A stretch of DNA of 15,365 bases from Planctomycetaceae bacterium (GTDB lineage Bacteria > Planctomycetota > Planctomycetia > Pirellulales > Thermoguttaceae), in assembly GCA_009776995.1 (NCBI GenBank), contig WRMR01000046.1:1-15365 (forward strand), written 5' to 3'. Numbering within the stretch: position 1 is the stretch's first letter; each line of letters begins with the position of its first letter. The notes under the pieces are model-generated. The model did not search any database. It saw only the letters and a list, made by a program, of their open reading frames with translations, and was not told the origin of the DNA. Positions 6,598 to 13,542 of this stretch are shown piece by piece. The translations under genes were made by a program, and so were the position numbers.

Positions 6598-9498
6598 TTA
6601 CTTTTTGACGAAGACCGGTTCACCCTGACGGGCGAGCGTTTCCACTGTCAGAGCTACTGTGCCATCCGGATCGATTTGTCCGCACGCGTCAAGCTCGCAA
6701 CGGAAGCCCGTGATACTGTCAAGCGGCCGTACAACATACAGTGTTCCCGGCGGCAAGGGTGAGTTTTTGGCCATGAGCGTCCAACGCTCGTCGCGGCGCA
6801 AGGCGAAACCGATCCAGTGGTACTCCCGTTGCAGTTCAACAAGACAGGCATTGACACGATCTCGTGCAATTTGCATTTCCTCTGTCGTCGGAAACGTGAT
6901 TCGCGCAAGAATCGAGCGGCACTTGGCACGCATGGGATCATTGAGTATCGTTTCGCCGTCCATCCAGTTCGGAGCGTCGTCAAAGTTCGGCGTGTCGTCG
7001 TCGAGGAGAGCCGCCATCTGTTGAAAGCGTTCGGCGAACACGGAGTCACATTTCGCAAAGTCGGCAATCATCTGCTTCAGCAACACAACCTTCAAAATCG
7101 GGTCGATACCGTCCGCTTCAAACAGCTTTTGTGTCAGCGTGTAACAAATCTCCGACCATTGCGCAGGCGTGATATTATCCAGCTTCCTGAGTGCGTCAAT
7201 CGCGTAGTTGTACGGGTTGACTTTCGGCACGGCGGCGAAGTACGAATCGTCGAAACTCCGCGTACTTGTCTGTGCATAAATACTCTTCACGCAGGGGTAA
7301 CTTCCGCGGCCTGCCGGTTCGCGAAGCACATAATACCACGGCGACTCGGACGACGCATAGATCGTCCATAGCTCACGCTGCGACAACACGCGTAACGTTG
7401 CTTTGATGTTCTCAAACGGTTTGCGTTCGGCCAGCGGGTCGCTTGTCCGTAGCGCAACCGTTTCGAGATACGGCACACCATATTTGACAAAATCCTCCGT
7501 TGCGAAATTCCGAATGCCCGCGTAGCGGCGAGTGTACAAATCGAGTGCCCGTGCGGCCGTTTCGTCGGTTGCATCCGGACCGATCACACCGGCCAATGCC
7601 TGCCGGAACGTCTCCGTGTGCAGGAGCGATCCCCAAATCTCCGACATGGCGACCACCTCGCAAAAATCTGCGGATTCAGAGTTCTGCGGAAACTGCTCCG
7701 TGTAAGCGTTCAATGCCTTGACAAACGATTCGGCGTTTCCGACACCAGCGAGCAAAACATCAAGCCGCTCACTTTGCCCACGTTCGGCTTCGAGATTCTG
7801 AATCGCCTGCGTCACATTGGCCGTTGCCCGTTTGACCCGTTGCACCAAACCGGCACTCAATCCCGGCATCCGCGACAGAGATTCCAAATCCGTCGCAATT
7901 GTACGCAACTTGTCCTGGCGGTCGCGAAACGTCACACCCTGGTCGCGCTGCACGGTCATGGCGTCGCGTGACAACCGGGCCAACTCTGTTTCAACCTTGC
8001 CATCAACCTGCCGTTGCGTTTCAGCGATGTATTTCTCGAAAAACGGGCGCATCGCGTTGATCTGCGTTTGTTCGTCGTCCCGCAATGCCAGCTTTTCCGC
8101 CTGCTGCCACGCTAACACGTCGGGCGTTTTGCCTTCGGCGGTCGAATTTTTTGCAAGCTGATAATACTCATCAAACAGGCTTCGGCGTTTTCCGTCAGCT
8201 ACGATTCTTTGCAACAGTTCGGCGTTGAGTTTTTCAATATCCTGCCGTTTGAGCAAACCGGCATGGTTCGCTTCGAGGTTCTTTTGAAACGTTTCGGCGT
8301 CAGATGGCAACACGTCCGATTCAACCTTTTCCAGCAACTCCGCGATGATGCGATCAGCCTGCTGCTTTTCCCGCAGCCAAGTGACGGCTGCGACCATCGT
8401 TGTGACCAACAGTGCCAATCCCACAGCGGCCATGGCGATGTTGACATGCCGCTTGTGTTTCGACTGTTGCTCGCGCGAACGAATCACGGCGAGGTACTCC
8501 TCTTCGAGCAGCTCCGGGATCGGTTGCGAAATCATCTGCGCGGCCAGCGAAAGCGCGGAATGAGTGCGTGCCAGTTCGTTGGTCGATGTTTCGCCGTGCA
8601 ATTCACTTTTGAGTTGACGCAGCGTTGCTTCGTACCTCGCGAGCAATTTACGGCGTTTCTTTTCGTCGTTGAGCCAGCGAACGGCCTCTTCCGCTTTGTC
8701 CGATAATTCCGCAGGAATCGCCATGCCCGACTCGCCCACGATTTCGCGGATTTCGTCAACCAGCGACTGCCCCTTTTCGATATCCCGGTCGTCGTAAGCC
8801 TCTTGCAGTTGCCCGACCAGTTCCTCGAGCCGTTTGTTGAGCGATTGAAAGTGGATTCCTCGCAACTTGACGTTTAACTTGTCCCGCAGGTACGCCGGAA
8901 CAGGCACGCACCAGTTTTGCGAAATCTCCTTTTGCAGCTTCCGCATCCCGGCATAATTGTTGTCTGCCACCGCTCGGTCGATGTCGTGTCCGAGTTCCTT
9001 GAGCCGCTCTTCCTCGAAGGCTTCCAAATCCTTGCGCCATGACGGATTGATCGGATCAGCCGCCGCGATCGAACGCAACACCTGCAATCGCTCCGCCAGC
9101 GGAGCCCGTTCGATGGCCAAAACGCGGTATCGCTTTTGCAGAGGTTCCAGCGACGCCGACTGGCAATAGGCGTCGTTCAGTTGCCGGGCGAGTTCCTTGG
9201 GAAACGGCGGCGGCAACTTGTAGCCGAACGATTCCAGGACACAAACCCACTCTTCTCGCTCCGGAAAATCCAGCAAGTTGTAAATGTCGAACAGGTTCGG
9301 CTCAACGTCGGCCAGCCGCACCGCCTCAGCCGTATTGCCCGAACGAAGGTATGCGACACAGGCTTTCAACCGCCCGATCATGTCCTTGCAGGCTTTCGCG
9401 TAATCTTCGGCAAGCGAACGGTACAAGTCAGGCGAAATCAGTTCGTCCGAAGCAAACGTGCCGCGTATCTCGTCGATCAGGATTTGGTGATTTCTCAT
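6598..9498 (-). CDS. Large orphan coiled-coil protein with a central membrane segment
   Basis: I do not recognise this 966-residue protein. It has no signal peptide. Residues 1-350 are helical, charged and heptad-like, with strong coiled-coil character at about 160-240 and 265-345. A single hydrophobic span (about 353-374, AMAAVGLALLVTTMVAAVTW) follows a basic KHKRH (347-351). The remaining 590 residues begin with further helices (375-600), then a compact mixed region (about 600-870) and a C-terminal beta-rich tail (about 900-966). The positive-inside rule suggests a cytoplasmic N-terminus and an extracytoplasmic C-terminal part. No kinase, protease, GTPase or hydrolase motif is visible. The gene sits between uvrA and the rhamnosidase in the same orientation. 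A strong promoter 277 bases upstream may drive it. There is no clear Shine-Dalgarno sequence before the ATG. It may be a structural or scaffold protein, but that is speculation. Confidence 0.85.
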   Translation of the reverse strand: MRNHQILIDEIRGTFASDELISPDLYRSLAEDYAKACKDMIGRLKACVAYLRSGNTAEAVRLADVEPNLFDIYNLLDFPEREEWVCVLESFGYKLPPPFPKELARQLNDAYCQSASLEPLQKRYRVLAIERAPLAERLQVLRSIAAADPINPSWRKDLEAFEEERLKELGHDIDRAVADNNYAGMRKLQKEISQNWCVPVPAYLRDKLNVKLRGIHFQSLNKRLEELVGQLQEAYDDRDIEKGQSLVDEIREIVGESGMAIPAELSDKAEEAVRWLNDEKKRRKLLARYEATLRQLKSELHGETSTNELARTHSALSLAAQMISQPIPELLEEEYLAVIRSREQQSKHKRHVNIAMAAVGLALLVTTMVAAVTWLREKQQADRIIAELLEKVESDVLPSDAETFQKNLEANHAGLLKRQDIEKLNAELLQRIVADGKRRSLFDEYYQLAKNSTAEGKTPDVLAWQQAEKLALRDDEQTQINAMRPFFEKYIAETQRQVDGKVETELARLSRDAMTVQRDQGVTFRDRQDKLRTIATDLESLSRMPGLSAGLVQRVKRATANVTQAIQNLEAERGQSERLDVLLAGVGNAESFVKALNAYTEQFPQNSESADFCEVVAMSEIWGSLLHTETFRQALAGVIGPDATDETAARALDLYTRRYAGIRNFATEDFVKYGVPYLETVALRTSDPLAERKPFENIKATLRVLSQRELWTIYASSESPWYYVLREPAGRGSYPCVKSIYAQTSTRSFDDSYFAAVPKVNPYNYAIDALRKLDNITPAQWSEICYTLTQKLFEADGIDPILKVVLLKQMIADFAKCDSVFAERFQQMAALLDDDTPNFDDAPNWMDGETILNDPMRAKCRSILARITFPTTEEMQIARDRVNACLVELQREYHWIGFALRRDERWTLMAKNSPLPPGTLYVVRPLDSITGFRCELDACGQIDPDGTVALTVETLARQGEPVFVKK

Positions 9499-9806
9499 GG
9501 TGGGATAAAAGGGATGTTGGCTGTGTCACCCTGAGACGCGCTTGATGCGACAGTCATGCTGTGATAACCAATGCAATTTTCTCAATTCATTTTGTCGCGT
9601 CGTCCACTGAACGTCCTTCAATATCAAGAACGATTACCGAATGCATCTTTCGACTTGTTCTGTCAAATCCCAAAATAAAAAGGTAGTGTTGGGAGAAAGA
9701 GACGAATTGTCGTTGAGTCAGAAGATGTCTTGTTAAGGTTGGTCAAGTTAAGGTTGGTCAAGCGAAACAAACAATTTCAGCATTATAGCTGTGAATGACA
9801 GGAAAG
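9499..9806. other. Intergenic region between uvrA end and orphan protein start
   Basis: These 308 bases carry no long ORF. They hold a leftward near-consensus promoter at the uvrA end (9782-9810), a perfect tandem 15-base repeat (9732-9761), a weak hairpin (CCCAA/TTGGG near 9670-9695) and a 20-codon minus-strand frame (9587-9646) without a good ribosome-binding site. If the promoter serves the downstream gene, most of this region is its 5' leader; otherwise it could encode a small RNA. No intrinsic terminator with a U-tract was seen after uvrA. Confidence 0.5.
9732..9761. repeat. Perfect tandem duplication of a 15-base unit
   Basis: GTTAAGGTTGGTCAA occurs twice back to back (9732-9746 and 9747-9761) without mismatch. 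On the minus strand each unit starts TTGACC, which resembles a -35 element, but no matching -10 follows at proper spacing. The pair lies about 14 bases into the transcript predicted from the promoter at 9782-9810. It could be a binding site for a regulator or a recent slippage duplication. Confidence 0.85.
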
Positions 9807-9810
9807 TCAA
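9782..9810 (-). promoter_or_regulatory. Sigma-70-type promoter, TTGACT-N17-TATAAT
   Basis: On the minus strand TTGACT (9805-9810) is followed after exactly 17 bases by a perfect TATAAT (9782-9787). The -35 differs from consensus at one base. The start site would be near 9775. The -35 element overlaps the uvrA stop codon (9807-9809). The next gene in this direction is the 966-residue orphan protein starting at 9498, which would have a leader of about 277 bases. Confidence 0.65.
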
Positions 9811-12800
9811 GATTTTCGTGCGGAGTTTTGGTAAATCGCGGTGTGAACGCCCTGCCCATGCCGATCCGAAATTTGCGGCTCAACGTAATACGGCCGCAAG
9901 TATTTACCTGTAACAGACGCTTCACACGCGGCGATTTGTTCCGGCGTTCCTTCGGCGATGATTTGGCCGCCATATTCCGCCGCGCCGGGGCCGAGGTCGA
10001 TCACGTAATCGGCGGCACGGATCATTTGCAGGTTGTGTTCGACGACGATGAGCGAATGCCCCGTGTCAATGAGAGCGTCGAAACAATCCAGCAACTGCAC
10101 GATGTCGGCGAAGTGCAAGCCGGTTGTCGGTTCGTCAAGCAGGAAGAGTGAGTGCCCTTTGCGCGACTGCGAGAGATACGCTGCGAGTTTCAATCGCTGC
10201 AACTCGCCGCCCGACAGCGTGTTGGCCAGCTGGCCGAGTTTGACGTAGTCCAGGCCGACGTCAATGAGCCGTTTGAGCCGCGTCTGCACTTTCGGCTGTC
10301 CCCGGAAAAACGCGAACGCTTCGCGCACGGTCATGTCGAGTACCTCGGCGATGTTCTTGCCGCGATACGTGATTTCCAGGATTTCCCGCTGGTATCGTGT
10401 GCCGTGGCATTGCGGACATTTCATATACATGTCGGCCATGAACTGCATGTCAATCACAATGACTCCGTCGCCCTGACAAACGTTGCAACGTCCACCATCG
10501 ACATTGAAACTGAAATAACCGGCGGTAAAATTGTGGGTTTTGGCATCAACCGTATCGGCAAACACGTTGCGAATTTCGTCAAAAATCTTGAGATACGTTA
10601 CCGGGTTCGAACGCGGTGAGCGTCCGATCGGGCTTTGATCAACCAGGATCACGTCGTCGAGTTGCCCCGTACCGAGCATCTGGTCACAAGGTAAACCTTT
10701 CTTCGCGTTTTCGTGGCCAAGTTTTTTGCACAAGGCCGGGTACAATGTTTCCTGAATTAACGTGCTTTTGCCCGAACCGCTTACGCCGGTGACAACACAG
10801 AGCAACCCAAGCGGGAAGCGAACGCTCAGGTTTTTGAGGTTATGCCCCGTCGCGCCGGTCAATTCGAGAAAACCGTGTTCGGTCGAACGGTGCTGTGACG
10901 GGATGCCGCCGGTTCGTCGCCCGGAAAGATAGCTGCCGGTCAGGCTCGTTTCCGATTTCAGCATCTCGTCGAGACTGCCTTCAAAGGTGATATGTCCACC
11001 GCTGATTCCCGCTTCGGGTCCGACTTCCACGATGCGGTCGGCGGCACGCAGGATCGCTTCCTCATGTTCGACGACGACCACCGTGTTTCCCCGGTCACGC
11101 AGAGTTTCAATCGCGCGGAGCAACATGTCGGTATCGTTCGGGTGCAGTCCGATGGAAGGTTCGTCCAGTACGTACAGCATGTTGACCAGACTCGACCCGA
11201 GTGCCGTTGTCAGGCCGACGCGCCGCTGTTCACCGCCGCTGAGCGTCCGCATCGTCCGGTCGAGCGTCAGGTACCCCAGTCCGACCTGTTCGAGAAACTG
11301 CAATCGCTGAATCACCTCACGCAACGGTGTGCGCACAATCTCCTTCTGCCAGGGTGAAAGTTTCAGGTTTTGCAAAAACACGAGCGCGTCAGAAATTTTC
11401 AGCACGCTGATTTCAGCGATGTTAAGTGCGGAATGCAAAATGCAGAATGCAGAATGGTGTGGTTCGTGGCTCGAATGGCCAAAATCAGGATGATGAGACA
11501 ATTTTGTATTCTGAATTCCCCGCTCTGCATGGAATTCTGCATTCTGCATTCTGCATTCTGCATTCCCGATATGCACCGCCAACGCTTCCGGTCGCAAGCG
11601 CGCGCCGTGACAGGCGGGGCATGGACGAAAACTGCGCCAGCGGCTCAAAAAGACGCGGATGTGCATCTTGTATTTCTGCTTTTGCAACTTCCCGAAAAAG
11701 GCGTTCAATCCCTGGTATTTGTGTTTCGACGAACCGTTGATCAGCAGCGACGCCTGTTCGCGCGTCAGTTCGGAAAACGGAACGTTGACCGGGATGCCCA
11801 TCACCGGAGCCAGTTTGAGCAGTTCTTCGAGTTTGTTCTTGTACGACGGGCTGTTCCAGGGCGCGATCGCACCGTCCCGCAACGACTTTAACCGGTTCGG
11901 CACGATCAGATCGAGATCGAAGGTCATCAGGTTGCCGAAGCCCTCACATTTAGGGCACGCACCCAGGGGGCTGTTAAAACTGAACAGCTTCGGCTCCAAC
12001 TGCGGGTAGCGGATGCCACAGATTTCGCACTCGAAATGGCGGCTGAATCCGGCCAAAGCCCACATTTCGCCGTCGAGAAAATACGGCAACCCGTACAGGT
12101 CGCGCGATTCCTCCGGGACAGACTCCGGTGTTTGATCGCTTGATACATCCGGCGACAGTTTGTAAAAAATCCAACAACGCCCATCGCCGTGTGATCGGGT
12201 GTCTTCGAGTGTTTCGCGCAAACGTTCGTCGTTGGTTCGTTCGGTAACAATGCGATCCACAATGAAAAACAACTTCGGCGGTTCAAAGACCTGTCCGTGT
12301 TCTTCAAGCTGGTGCTCGGCCGGTTCGTCCTCACCATCCTGCACAATATGGTCAACGCTCTTGGTCTCAAGTTCGTCGGCGTCTTCCGTCTCTTCGGTTT
12401 CGTTATTTTTTTCGATCGATTTTTCCCGGACGGCCAACTCCTCATCCCGGCGAATGCGGGTCATGTCCTCCCATTCGTCGGGCGATTCGTTGTTTTCATC
12501 TTCAACGGAAGCATTGCCGTTTTTCGCATTACCGTCAGGAGTACCGCGTTTGTTGCCCGCCGAAGTGGGAATCGCAGCGACGAGTCTGTCATACAGTTTT
12601 TGCGGAATGCCACCTTCGTCGAGTCGGAACGATTGACCGAGAATCACGCCGCGCACGAAACCCAACTCACGCCATTCGCTTTCAAATTCCTCACGGTCGG
12701 CAGGCACGAACGACACATTCGGTGCAAAAGCGATCATTGCTCGTGTGCCTTGCGGAAGTTGCTTGAGTGCCTTGACGATGGTTTCGGGCGTTTCGTTGCG

Positions 12801-13184
12801 CACTTTGCGACCGCATCCATGACAAATCAGCGTGCCGATCTTGCTGAACAGTAGCCGGAGATAGTCCGCCGTTTCGGTCGCCGTTCCGACGGTCGAGCGG
12901 CTGACTTGGTGAAACGGCTTGCTTGTCACGGCAATGGCCGGCGGGATGCCCTCAATACGTTCCGCGTCCGGTTTTTCGAGTTTTTCGAGATATTGCCGCG
13001 TATAGGCCGAAAAACTCTCGATGTACCGCCGTTGCCCTTCGGCAAACAGTGTGTCGATGGCCAAACTGCTCTTGCCGCTACCACTCCGTCCGCAAAAGAC
13101 GATCAGCTTTTCGTAGGGCAGCTCAAGATGAACCGATTTCAGGTTATGCACCCGAACACCGTACAATGTGATGTGTTCCGACAT
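9807..13184 (-). CDS. uvrA: Excinuclease ABC subunit UvrA
   Basis: This is the DNA-damage recognition ATPase of nucleotide excision repair; it loads UvrB in the cytoplasm. It has two ABC modules: Walker A GRSGSGKS (32-39) and GVSGSGKS (800-807), signatures LSGGE (648-652) and LSGGE (990-994), and Walker B YVLDEP (671-676) and FLLDEP (1014-1019). Zinc ligands are C386/C389/C410/C413 and C900/C903/C923/C926, with a further CPAC at 522-525. All key motifs are intact. At 1125 residues it is well over the usual 940 or so. The excess comes largely from an acidic low-complexity insert (about 208-302) in the UvrB-binding region and a 47-residue repeat-encoded insert (about 541-587). The ATG at 13184 has no clear Shine-Dalgarno sequence. 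The gene is divergent from ilvB. Confidence 0.96.
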   Translation of the reverse strand: MSEHITLYGVRVHNLKSVHLELPYEKLIVFCGRSGSGKSSLAIDTLFAEGQRRYIESFSAYTRQYLEKLEKPDAERIEGIPPAIAVTSKPFHQVSRSTVGTATETADYLRLLFSKIGTLICHGCGRKVRNETPETIVKALKQLPQGTRAMIAFAPNVSFVPADREEFESEWRELGFVRGVILGQSFRLDEGGIPQKLYDRLVAAIPTSAGNKRGTPDGNAKNGNASVEDENNESPDEWEDMTRIRRDEELAVREKSIEKNNETEETEDADELETKSVDHIVQDGEDEPAEHQLEEHGQVFEPPKLFFIVDRIVTERTNDERLRETLEDTRSHGDGRCWIFYKLSPDVSSDQTPESVPEESRDLYGLPYFLDGEMWALAGFSRHFECEICGIRYPQLEPKLFSFNSPLGACPKCEGFGNLMTFDLDLIVPNRLKSLRDGAIAPWNSPSYKNKLEELLKLAPVMGIPVNVPFSELTREQASLLINGSSKHKYQGLNAFFGKLQKQKYKMHIRVFLSRWRSFRPCPACHGARLRPEALAVHIGNAECRMQNAEFHAERGIQNTKLSHHPDFGHSSHEPHHSAFCILHSALNIAEISVLKISDALVFLQNLKLSPWQKEIVRTPLREVIQRLQFLEQVGLGYLTLDRTMRTLSGGEQRRVGLTTALGSSLVNMLYVLDEPSIGLHPNDTDMLLRAIETLRDRGNTVVVVEHEEAILRAADRIVEVGPEAGISGGHITFEGSLDEMLKSETSLTGSYLSGRRTGGIPSQHRSTEHGFLELTGATGHNLKNLSVRFPLGLLCVVTGVSGSGKSTLIQETLYPALCKKLGHENAKKGLPCDQMLGTGQLDDVILVDQSPIGRSPRSNPVTYLKIFDEIRNVFADTVDAKTHNFTAGYFSFNVDGGRCNVCQGDGVIVIDMQFMADMYMKCPQCHGTRYQREILEITYRGKNIAEVLDMTVREAFAFFRGQPKVQTRLKRLIDVGLDYVKLGQLANTLSGGELQRLKLAAYLSQSRKGHSLFLLDEPTTGLHFADIVQLLDCFDALIDTGHSLIVVEHNLQMIRAADYVIDLGPGAAEYGGQIIAEGTPEQIAACEASVTGKYLRPYYVEPQISDRHGQGVHTAIYQNSARKS
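11428..11567 (-). repeat. Palindromic heptamer element inserted in frame in uvrA
   Basis: Left arm 11430-11455 and right arm 11541-11566 are inverted repeats of 26 bases with one mismatch. Both are built from the heptamer ATTCTGC (reverse complement GCAGAAT). The right arm has four perfect units (11534-11561) followed by ATTCCC; the left has three, one degenerate. About 85 bases lie between the paired arms. On the uvrA strand the element encodes about residues 541-587, with NAECRMQNAE at one end and HSAFCILHSAL at the other. It interrupts the segment between VHIG and NIAEISVLKISDA, where E. coli UvrA has only a short loop. The reading frame is kept. The peptide pattern is that of a repeat and not of a folded UvrA domain. 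Confidence 0.85.
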
Positions 13185-13200
13185 AAGATATCATGCTGGC

Positions 13201-13218
13201 CGCATGGCATACCATGCG
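13201..13218. promoter_or_regulatory. Perfect inverted repeat upstream of uvrA
   Basis: CGCATGG (13201-13207) and CCATGCG (13212-13218) are perfect inverted repeats separated by CATA. The site ends 17 bases before the uvrA start codon. It could be a dimeric repressor operator or a small hairpin in the uvrA 5' UTR. It does not match the LexA boxes I know, and no U-tract follows in the uvrA direction, so terminator function is unlikely. Confidence 0.35.
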
Positions 13219-13400
13219 CAAAAAAGGTATTGCAATCACACCGGACCGCCGAAATCAGAGCCGCATTCGTAAGATTGCGGATGATTGACAAAACCTCATT
13301 TGTACCCTATTTTCCACTACGAAACAACCACAATGGCACGACACCTCCGCGTTGGACAGGGCATATTTATGATGCTACCGCAAAATCCATATTTCCATCC

Positions 13401-13428
13401 TTGAAAAAAATGGCGTTTGGATTATGAT
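13401..13428 (+). promoter_or_regulatory. Sigma-70-type promoter of ilvB, TTGAAA-N16-TATGAT
   Basis: TTGAAA (13401-13406) and TATGAT (13423-13428) are separated by 16 bases and each differs from consensus at one position. The predicted start is near 13435, giving a 5' UTR of roughly 108 bases before the ilvB GTG. The region just downstream is A+T-rich and then enters a foldable leader. Confidence 0.6.
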
Positions 13429-13443
13429 ACATTTTTAATAGGA

Positions 13444-13500
13444 GCGATTCTGCACACCTCACCGGGCATTCAGGTGAACCATGTTGCGTGGCAGATTCGC
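13444..13500 (+). promoter_or_regulatory. Candidate structured leader of ilvB
   Basis: GCGATTCTGC (13444-13453) pairs with GCAGATTCGC (13491-13500) at nine of ten positions. Inside it CACCT (13455-13459) pairs with AGGTG (13472-13476), and a short CCATG/CGTGG hairpin (13479-13491) competes with the end of the outer stem. The result resembles a three-way junction. It is followed by TAACTATTTTTAAC (13501-13514), with five consecutive T. This arrangement could act as an attenuator, which would fit the known attenuation of branched-chain amino acid operons. A ten-codon frame at 13481-13513 contains only one Leu and no Ile or Val, so classical leader-peptide attenuation is not supported. Confidence 0.35.
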
Positions 13501-13542
13501 TAACTATTTTTAACAAAAGATTTTACGAAGAGGAGAGCAATC

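Larger units (their letters stand above)
13185..13542. other. Divergent intergenic region between uvrA and ilvB
   Basis: These 358 bases separate the divergent uvrA and ilvB starts. They contain a perfect 7-base inverted repeat near uvrA (13201-13218), a rightward promoter (13401-13428) and a foldable leader (13444-13500) before ilvB. No long gene is present. I could not identify a convincing uvrA promoter or a LexA-type box. A frame open across 13185-13427 is a readthrough from the antisense of uvrA and has no support. Confidence 0.5.

Noticed and set aside
11534..11567. CRISPR-like or microsatellite reading of the ATTCTGC units
   Set aside because: The units are directly adjacent without spacers and are paired with an inverted arm, so it is not a CRISPR array. 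A simple satellite would not explain the matching inverted arm.
11370..11891. Plus-strand open frame spanning the heptamer element
   Set aside because: It is kept open largely because the heptamer has no stops in any frame. The opposite strand is clearly uvrA.
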